From positions 1 to 39,001 of the forward strand of contig JARLGM010000046.1 in NCBI GenBank assembly GCA_031292755.1: 39,001 bases of DNA, given 5' to 3'. The stretch comes from Candidatus Sulfopaludibacter sp. (GTDB lineage Bacteria; Acidobacteriota; Terriglobia; Bryobacterales; Bryobacteraceae). How positions within the stretch are numbered: position 1 is the stretch's first letter; every line of letters begins with the position of its first letter. The position numbers were made by a program, and so were the translations under genes. Shown here piece by piece: positions 34,301-39,001 of this stretch. The notes under the pieces are model-generated. The model searched no databases. It was not told the DNA's origin and was given only the letters and a program-made list of their open reading frames with translations.

Positions 34301-35001
34301 ACCGCGAGATCTATGCCCTGTACGGCGGCCTTCTGGGGCGCGACCCTGACGCCGGAGGCTTCGCCTTCTGGTCGGCATTGGGCGGTGTCGGACTGGGACA
34401 AATGGCGGACGATTTTCTGACCAGTCCGGAAGCCTTCAACACCGATTTCGCGGTGATGGCCGTTTATCAGGCGGCCACCGGCGCCGCGCCCACGTACGCC
34501 CAGTTCGCCGCGACGGTACCCGGCATTCGCGCCGGCACCCAGACGGTGGCGGGCCTGTTCAATTCGCTGATTGGTCCCGGCTATTCCGCAACCACTCTGT
34601 ACCAGAATCTTTTGAACCGGGCGCCGTCTGCCTCTGAAATCGCCAGCGCTAATGCGGCCGGAATGGCCGGGTGGTTTGAAACGCTCATTGGCTACCCGGG
34701 AACGGTCACTCCCATCAGCTCACCCAACAATGAGTTTCAGAGCACCGGAATCTTTCAAACCACCATCGCCGCCGACCATTCCAATGGCCTGTACGTGCGG
34801 ATGATCTACTACGTGACCCTCGGAAGAGACCTGGACGCGGGCGGCTTCGCATTCTGGGTGGGCATCGCTAACGGCGGGGGACCGGGCCTGCTGTTTCAGG
34901 GACAGGCAGGTTACGCCACGCGGATTTCGATTCTGGGATCCGGCGCACCGAACGAAGGCTTTATTGGGAGTACGGAGTTCCAGGGACTGTTCGCCAATTA
35001 G
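31315..35001 (+). CDS. Large secreted protein: six Cys-repeats, Ig-like domains and two DUF4214 modules
   Basis: Started at ATG 31315, since AGAGGAAG precedes it and a signal peptide follows (residues 1-25, ending TALA). The 1228-residue product has six units of about 100 residues (about 28-655), each with a YNP-G turn and a C-x(5)-W...C pair. An Ig-like/Big-type domain follows (about 657-755, NPVPGVAVTFTAP), then an IPT/TIG-like domain (758-865, ITITGSGFS) and a BACON-like domain (about 879-985). Two DUF4214 helical modules end the protein (about 993-1045 and 1158-1215), both with LGRDxDAGGFAFW. DUF4214 is common in surface-layer and adhesin-like proteins. It diverges from the ECF sigma gene, a possible regulator. 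Its role is unknown; adhesion or matrix function is inference. Confidence 0.85.
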   Translation: MKTSVRVLQTAVLLLLTLGARTALADQGIAYALVTNGASPVVSAENSLNPGGGPVTVSRVRLGVYILTFPNSGIDAGWSVQATAYGSDSNYCTVVAWVASQVEVQCSNSSGAAADSGFTVLAVSNANDKNIAFAWADQAATASYTPNTGYSYNPAGGVSITRLGTGTYTVQFSGLTGTGGTAQVTAYNTNASCYSNGWFSGALSVACFNPAGSLVDSQFVVDVIPAGVSPTGIAFTTANNDTAAIYTPTASSTYNPTGAPVSIARSSPGQYALTFSNLDIAQVKGGNVLVSAAGGLARCKIASWAPAAASGLQVNVGCSGLSGSSLDAQFEVLVLPPAGYAFAEIRNGSTASIIPTSAVNPGGATVTATRVSTGTYQVNFPHSGIDTGWSVQATAFGATSDYCKITGWAGGVVNVLCLNVAGTATDSPFSVMAVSTSNDQSIAFVLADQPTAASYTPDPLHSYNPAGAITASRTAAGTYSLSFNGLSTFGGDIQITALGSGNAYCFPTLWQAPNLNVVCTNPIDAPVDTKFVAWVVALPATPTLAGWALADQPTAGSYTSSGLFSYNPTGGAITVVRGGTGVYQLKFTGMESTQASAGSAHATTFGSINQCHASDWGRSVGNPSDILVNVNCYDLTGAPADVEFEVLLFAPVVGPAATLSAGSTLSTEVGTAFPTMSTTATDAAGNPVPGVAVTFTAPASGASGTFPGGSQTTVVTNASGVAAAPTFTANSTAGGYSLTASAPGVAAPATFSLTNTVLAITSISQISAQQNQTITITGSGFSSLAPYTGDSSSILVFDTTAGWTGGFHGTFQGANLNDGVTLIVNSWTDNQIVLGGFAGFYGAGFTLSPGDQVTIYVWNAQLGNGPVSITTTVASSGACTIGLSASAVNVPPTGTSTVETCPNNSGQPNCGVLSEVPLTFTVTPAGACGAWTATSSNPGFLQVVNGATGAGAGTVTYQRLVNTHTTTQNDTITVTSGTASAVFTVDEAGSGDSQFYREIYALYGGLLGRDPDAGGFAFWSALGGVGLGQMADDFLTSPEAFNTDFAVMAVYQAATGAAPTYAQFAATVPGIRAGTQTVAGLFNSLIGPGYSATTLYQNLLNRAPSASEIASANAAGMAGWFETLIGYPGTVTPISSPNNEFQSTGIFQTTIAADHSNGLYVRMIYYVTLGRDLDAGGFAFWVGIANGGGPGLLFQGQAGYATRISILGSGAPNEGFIGSTEFQGLFAN
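31396..33270 (+). repeat. Six-unit protein repeat arranged as a duplicated triplet
   Basis: Units start near 31396, 31699, 32008, 32329, 32635 and 32944. Units 1 and 4 share GIDxGWSVQATA and end in SND or AND; units 2 and 5 share ADQxxTAxSYTP and IAF; units 3 and 6 both have a longer middle loop. This indicates that a three-unit block was duplicated as a whole. Every unit keeps two Cys flanking a Trp. Confidence 0.75.
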
Positions 35002-35726
35002 CCCGGCGCTATAGGCGTTGCGGCCAGCATTTCCGCAATCTCGTCGTAGAGTCGCTTGGTGAGCGGCACGCGATCCGCCAGCGTCATACCTTTGGTCGAA
35101 AGGGGAGCGCCGATGCGCAGAGTCACCCGCCCGGTGCGGATGTGGATCGAACCCATCGGCAGCTTCTCGCGCATTCCGATCAGGGCCATCGGCACGATCG
35201 GCACGCCCGCCTTGATGGCGATGTAAGCGGCGCCTTCGGTGAACTCCCGCAGTCCGTGCGGCGCGCGCCCTCCTTCGGGAAACAGCAGCATGCACGTGCC
35301 GCGTTCGGCGATGATGCGCGCTGCCTCGGTCATGACTTTCAACCGCGCCCGCGGACTGTCCCGGTCCACCGGCAAATGTCCGGCGCGCAGCAAATGCGTG
35401 CCTAGAAACGGAATTTTATAGAGCCCTTTTTTCGCGAAGAAACGAAACTGGTTCGGCAGTTGCGAAAGAATGGCGGGAATATCCATATAGCTGGCGTGAT
35501 TGGATACGAAGACATAAGTGCCTCGCGGGTCGAGTTTCTCCAGGCCTTCGGACCGCACCCTGATGAAACTTGCGGCCAGCAGCAATTTGCCCCAAATGCG
35601 CGCCAGATGATGCAGGGTATTGCCGTCCCGGTCGAAAAACGAGGTCAGGATCGACAGCGTGCCCATCGCCACGGTGGACAGCACAATTAAAGGAGTGGAG
35701 ATCAACAGGGACCGCAGGAAACTCAT
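34998..35726 (-). CDS. plsC: 1-acyl-sn-glycerol-3-phosphate acyltransferase
   Basis: PlsC acylates lysophosphatidic acid to phosphatidic acid at the inner membrane. The 242-residue protein has an N-terminal membrane helix (about 5-30), the catalytic NHASYMD (H77, D82; HX4D), the substrate motif around FFAKKGLYKIPFLG, and the acyl-acceptor block FPEGGRAPHG (149-158) followed by VPIVPMAL. Its stop overlaps by 4 bp that of the convergent DUF4214 protein. It begins 47 bp after the SulP gene and may be transcribed with it. Other PlsC-like lipid acyltransferases cannot be excluded. Confidence 0.92.
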   Translation of the reverse strand: MSFLRSLLISTPLIVLSTVAMGTLSILTSFFDRDGNTLHHLARIWGKLLLAASFIRVRSEGLEKLDPRGTYVFVSNHASYMDIPAILSQLPNQFRFFAKKGLYKIPFLGTHLLRAGHLPVDRDSPRARLKVMTEAARIIAERGTCMLLFPEGGRAPHGLREFTEGAAYIAIKAGVPIVPMALIGMREKLPMGSIHIRTGRVTLRIGAPLSTKGMTLADRVPLTKRLYDEIAEMLAATPIAPG

Positions 35727-35773
35727 CGTTGCCCAATGATAACAGGGGTGCGGGAACGGCTACGAGGCCGGTT

Positions 35774-37066
35774 CTACGCTTCGGAACGGGCAGGATTGCC
35801 GCGGAGTTCCGGAGCGATACGCAGGAGGGCCCACCTGCCGGCATAGAGGGAGCAACCAATCGCCACAGCAAGCACCGCATTGACACAAAGGACAGCGAGC
35901 GCGGTGGCCAGGAATGCGGCGGCATCCACGCGGCTCATCTTCGGCAGGCGGCGCCAGGCGCTCCAATCCAGCAGGCACAACCCCATCCAGGCAGTCACAC
36001 CGGCGATGGCAGGGATTGGGATATGCGCCACGAAGCCGGCGCCCACCGCCAGGATCAACACCAGAAACACCGCGTGCAGCAGATTGGAAAGCCGGGATGT
36101 GCCGCCGCAGCGGACCACCGCCAGACTGCGCGCCGGAATCCCCACACTGAGCGGTGCGCCGAACATGCCGGCGAAGATATTGGCGATGCCATAGGCGCCG
36201 AGTTCGGAATCGGCGTCGGACGCTTTCATGCGCTGATGGCGCCCGCGGAAATGTTCCACCACGCGCGAAGTAATCAGAATATTCACGCTGGAAACGAAGG
36301 CCAGGCCGAATGCCTGCGGCAGCACCGTAAAGGCATCGGTAGCTTTCCACGAGAATTCGACAAAGGGCGGAAACACCGTCGGCAGAAGGCCTACCTCTTT
36401 TTCGTGCATACCAACCAGGCGCGCGATCAGGATGGCCAGGCACACGCCGATGAGAGGCGCGGGGAGCCGCGGCGAAACGCGGGCGGCGGCGGTGGCGGCC
36501 ACGATAACGGTGACTCCCAGGATCAGCGGAAACACGTGCATGGCCGAAACGTGATCCAGGAAAGCCACCAGTTGCCCCATGGCCGTAGCGGCGGCCCGCG
36601 AGGTCGGTGAGGAAATCCCGAACATGATGTCGAGTTGGGAGATCAGCATCATGCCGCCGATCCCGCAGGAAAAGCCGGAGACCACCGCGTGGGGCACGCG
36701 CGTGATGTGGCGGCCCAGGCGCATCACACAAAAGCCCATCATGATTACCGAAGCCACGATGGAGACTTTGGCCGCGCCCCCAATGCCCTGGCTGCGCACG
36801 GCGGCGGCAATGAACGGAACCGTCGCGCTGGCGGTGCCCCCGATCAGCACCGGATTGCGCCCTAGCAGGGCAATCACCGGCGCGGTCAGAATCGACGTGA
36901 AGATCCCCAGCACCGGCGGCAGTCCCATCATCGACGCCAAAGCCAGACCATAGGGCAACGCGATCAATGCGGCAATCGCGCCACCCGCACAGTCTCCGAG
37001 CAGTTGAGTGGGGCCGTATTTTGCGCCGGGCGGAGTTCCTGGTAACAGGAAGGCCCGAAGGTTCAA
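35774..37066 (-). CDS. SulP-family anion transporter lacking a STAS domain
   Basis: This 430-residue membrane protein has about 11-13 hydrophobic segments with SulP signatures: ALPYGLALASMMGLPPVLGIF (about 36-56), the NPVLIGGTASATVPF segment around 71-85 and IANIFAGMFGAPLSVGIPARS near 300. It ends shortly after the last helix, so the cytoplasmic STAS domain of about 120 residues present in most SulP proteins is missing; short SulP proteins are known. The start is TTG 37066, preceded by AAGGTG five bases away and overlapping the aminotransferase stop as TTGA; the next in-frame ATG would delete the first helix. The anion (sulfate, bicarbonate or a carboxylate) is unknown. Confidence 0.9.
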   Translation of the reverse strand: MNLRAFLLPGTPPGAKYGPTQLLGDCAGGAIAALIALPYGLALASMMGLPPVLGIFTSILTAPVIALLGRNPVLIGGTASATVPFIAAAVRSQGIGGAAKVSIVASVIMMGFCVMRLGRHITRVPHAVVSGFSCGIGGMMLISQLDIMFGISSPTSRAAATAMGQLVAFLDHVSAMHVFPLILGVTVIVAATAAARVSPRLPAPLIGVCLAILIARLVGMHEKEVGLLPTVFPPFVEFSWKATDAFTVLPQAFGLAFVSSVNILITSRVVEHFRGRHQRMKASDADSELGAYGIANIFAGMFGAPLSVGIPARSLAVVRCGGTSRLSNLLHAVFLVLILAVGAGFVAHIPIPAIAGVTAWMGLCLLDWSAWRRLPKMSRVDAAAFLATALAVLCVNAVLAVAIGCSLYAGRWALLRIAPELRGNPARSEA

Positions 37067-38208
37067 GCCATCACCTTAAGGAAGGCGGCTTGGAACTTCT
37101 TCATCTCTTCCCCGGTCCCTACGGTCACGCGGACGTGGTTCGGCCAGCTCTGCCACACACGCCCGATATACACCTTCTCGTTGCGCATGGCGGTGACAAT
37201 CTGGTTGCCGGGCCGCCCTACATCCACCATGAAGCAGTTGGAGACGGACGGGACGAACTTAAAATTGTGCTTATCCAGGAAGGTGAACGTGTCGATGCGT
37301 ACGCCGGCGATGAGCTTCCGGCGCTCCGGCACCAGGTTCTTCACTTCCAGGCTGGCGCTGGCGGCGGCCATGCCCGTGATGGGCATCATGGTGCTGCTGA
37401 AGCCGCTGATTCTGTCCTGCAGGTCGGGGCGCGCGAACGCCGCGCCGGCGCGCAGGCCGGCCATGCCGTAAATCTTGGAGAACGTGCGCAGGATCACCAC
37501 ATCCTTATCGGCAGCCACCAGGTGGGAATTGAACGGCGCGTCCGAGAGATGCGTGTAGGCTTCGTCGATCATCACGATCGTGCCCTTCGGCTTGTTGGCA
37601 ACGAGCCACTCGATCTCGGACTGCGGCGTGAGCGTGCCGGTCGGGTTGTTGGGATTGCAGATGTAAATCAGGCCGGCGTCCGGACTGGCCGCGGCCATCG
37701 CCTTCACGTCGTGGGTGTAGCTCTTGGTGAGCGGCACACCGATGACCTTTGCGCCGATGAACTTGGCCGCGCGAGCCCCTGCTTCATATCCGGGATCCGC
37801 GACCACAAACGGCCTGCTGGGCGAGGTGAACGCCAGTACAGCCTGGTGCAGCGGACCGCTGGAACCGGGATGAACGCGCACATAGCCGGGCTTCAGCCCT
37901 TCCTGCTCTTGCAGGAGCTTCACCACCTTGTCGGCCTCGCTGTAGCGATACCGCCCGCCGTACTGGATCATGTTGTGTACGGCCTCGCGAGCCTCGGGGC
38001 AGGGGCCCAGCGGGTTTTCGTTGGCGTTGATCAGAACCGCGTCCGGCGGAGCATCCACCTTGGAGAGCTGGGCCAGTGCCGGCTCGTTGTAGAACGGCAG
38101 GACAGCCGCTCCCGCGCCCATCATCGCTGCAATGCGTCCAAAGTTGCGGCGGGAAAAGCCGCGTTTCGTTACATCCAGTCTTTGCTCGTCTGTAAGAACA
38201 GTGTTCAT
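37063..38208 (-). CDS. Tat-exported PLP-dependent aminotransferase (HisC-like)
   Basis: This 381-residue class I/II aminotransferase of the histidinol-phosphate type has a twin-arginine signal: FSRRNFG (R20, R21), a hydrophobic stretch to about 37 and a possible cleavage site ALA|Q at 46. Catalytic features are intact: NENPLG (64-69), NPNNPTG (185-191), DEAY (215-218) and the PLP lysine K245 in TFSKIYGMAGLR. Tat export suits a protein that binds its cofactor in the cytoplasm. ATG 38208 is supported by AGAGGG seven bases upstream. It is translationally coupled to a SulP transporter. The amino donor and acceptor are unknown, and biosynthetic histidine metabolism is unlikely given the export signal. 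Confidence 0.9.
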   Translation of the reverse strand: MNTVLTDEQRLDVTKRGFSRRNFGRIAAMMGAGAAVLPFYNEPALAQLSKVDAPPDAVLINANENPLGPCPEAREAVHNMIQYGGRYRYSEADKVVKLLQEQEGLKPGYVRVHPGSSGPLHQAVLAFTSPSRPFVVADPGYEAGARAAKFIGAKVIGVPLTKSYTHDVKAMAAASPDAGLIYICNPNNPTGTLTPQSEIEWLVANKPKGTIVMIDEAYTHLSDAPFNSHLVAADKDVVILRTFSKIYGMAGLRAGAAFARPDLQDRISGFSSTMMPITGMAAASASLEVKNLVPERRKLIAGVRIDTFTFLDKHNFKFVPSVSNCFMVDVGRPGNQIVTAMRNEKVYIGRVWQSWPNHVRVTVGTGEEMKKFQAAFLKVMA

Positions 38209-38371
38209 TTTATTCCCTCTCGTGAGCCGAAGATGACGTGCGCGCGGCACGGTTGCTCGCGACAAGGAGCAGTGTTCGCGGCAGCATGGACGCGAGCTGA
38301 ACTTTCTGCCAAACTATCATCTCCATATCCCGGTGTCGAATCAATATAGCTTATAGTCCCATAAGTGGGAT

Positions 38372-38785
38372 TTATTTATCGGTTTTTTGAGCTTCAAAGC
38401 GGATCTGTTTGAGCAGCTCCGTATCCTTTTGCAATTCCGCCTTGCCCGCGGGAAACTGGTTGAAATTCAGAATATAGGCCAGAATATCCGCGTTCTGCTG
38501 GCGGCTCAGGCTGCCGGCGCGGCCCTCCGGCATGGAAACGCGGATGCGTTCGAACAACTCCCCGAGGGTCAGCCCGCTCCAGTTGGACAGGAACGCGCCG
38601 CCCGAAAGTGGCGGGGCTTCTTCGCCCCCGCTCAGCTCGCTACCGTGACACGCGGCGCATTCCTTGGCGTAGAGGGCTTGGCCGCGCCTGGATTGGTCCT
38701 CCGTGTAGACGCCGTCCCAGACCGAGGATTGCGCCTGGCAGAAAGCGGCGATCGCGGCTGCCCCCAGCAAGACCGGTCTATTCAT
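38372..38785 (-). CDS. Exported c-type cytochrome, single heme
   Basis: From ATG 38785 (137 residues) there is a signal peptide (MNRPVLLGAAAIAAFCQA), then a class I cytochrome c domain with the heme site CAACH (C43, C46, H47) and a probable axial Met85 in VSMPEGRAG. An in-frame ATG at 38806 would add seven residues inside the previous gene. It overlaps the PQQ-dehydrogenase stop by 8 bp, so it is probably the periplasmic electron acceptor of that enzyme. The 163 bp between this gene and the aminotransferase contain only a weak 5-bp stem near 38358 and no strong terminator. Confidence 0.9.
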   Translation of the reverse strand: MNRPVLLGAAAIAAFCQAQSSVWDGVYTEDQSRRGQALYAKECAACHGSELSGGEEAPPLSGGAFLSNWSGLTLGELFERIRVSMPEGRAGSLSRQQNADILAYILNFNQFPAGKAELQKDTELLKQIRFEAQKTDK

Positions 38786-39001
38786 TCGGCAACGTGTAAG
38801 CCACATATTCGCCGGAGTAAGCGCCGCCGCTGATGGCGACGATGATGTATTGCTTGCCGTTCCACATATAAGTCATGGGCGAACCGCTTTGCGGGGCGGG
38901 CATCAGGACTCCGCCCACCTCCTTACCGGTAGCTTTGTCGTAAGCGCGCAGCATGGCTCCGCGAGGGTGTTCGGGCGTGGTGGTGATCTGGCCATCGCCC
39001 G
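38778..39001 (-). CDS. PQQ-dependent dehydrogenase, C-terminal fragment (cut by window edge)
   Basis: The last 74 codons of a gene entering from the right edge are visible, ending at TAG 38778. The sequence LRAYDKATGKEVGG, then GSPMTYMWNGKQYIIVAISGG is the typical last blade of a PQQ-binding quinoprotein dehydrogenase propeller (glucose or alcohol dehydrogenase type). It overlaps the cytochrome c start by 8 bp, the usual pairing of periplasmic quinoprotein and cytochrome acceptor. The substrate cannot be judged from this fragment. Confidence 0.85.
   Translation of the reverse strand, partial: GDGQITTTPEHPRGAMLRAYDKATGKEVGGVLMPAPQSGSPMTYMWNGKQYIIVAISGGAYSGEYVAYTLPNE

Noticed and set aside
38345..38371. 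Small hairpin after the cytochrome c gene as a terminator
   Set aside because: The stem is only 5 bp (TCCCA/TGGGA) and on the transcribed strand it is not followed by a T-run.

Overview
The window looks like a chromosome segment of an Acidobacteriota bacterium, probably a Solibacter/Bryobacter-type lineage. The evidence is high G+C, a nearly complete hopanoid (hpn) operon, an Oar-like TonB receptor with an N-terminal carboxypeptidase-regulatory domain, a Ser/Thr kinase fused to a TolB-like propeller and encoded next to an ECF sigma factor, and several exported proteins with Gly-rich segments. The placement is inferred from gene families; no 16S or marker gene is present. No tRNA, rRNA, CRISPR array or intact insertion sequence was recognised.

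Layout. (1) 1-6213, minus strand: a tightly coupled operon encoding a membrane VWA protein, a caspase/C13-fold protein whose nucleophile appears replaced by Ser, a TPR protein with an HExxH metallopeptidase domain, and a MoxR AAA+ ATPase cut by the window edge. (2) 6380-9702, minus: an exported zinc-dependent phospholipase C-like protein, diaminopimelate decarboxylase (lysA), and a CBM9-like protein coupled to lysA. (3) 9785-13948: a small coiled-coil protein diverging from an exported DUF4965 glutaminase-like protein and an exported M28 peptidase. (4) 14065-14545, minus: a higBA toxin-antitoxin locus in which the antitoxin is intact and the toxin is a 44-residue remnant missing its middle; the promoter and a perfect palindromic operator are visible. 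(5) 14664-24304, minus: a nine-gene operon ispH-shc-hpnH-hpnA-hpnG-ADH-ADH-hpnC-hpnD driven by a perfect extended -10 promoter. It runs from isoprenoid precursor supply through squalene synthesis and cyclisation to the C35 side chain. Two tandem zinc dehydrogenases lie directly after hpnG and are candidates for the poorly defined step from ribosylhopane to bacteriohopanetetrol. hpnE is not in the window.

(6) 24548-31204, minus: an ECF sigma factor overlapping a Ser/Thr kinase, followed by a large TonB-dependent receptor that ends in a clear intrinsic terminator. (7) 31315-35001, plus: a 1228-residue secreted protein with six Cys-containing repeats arranged as a duplicated triplet, then Ig-like domains and two DUF4214 modules. 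It diverges from the sigma factor. (8) 34998-39001, minus: the C-terminal end of a PQQ-dependent dehydrogenase overlapping a cytochrome c gene, then a Tat-exported HisC-like aminotransferase coupled through a TTG start to a SulP transporter lacking STAS, then a PlsC acyltransferase.

Many genes overlap by exactly 4 bp (ATGA or TTGA), so translational coupling is a recurring feature and fixes many start codons. The main points of interest are the two dehydrogenases inside the hopanoid operon with its promoter and upstream palindrome, the internally deleted HigB, the ECF-kinase pair in which the usual acidic motif of sigma region 2.2 is replaced by a Thr-containing one, and the triplet-duplicated repeat protein.
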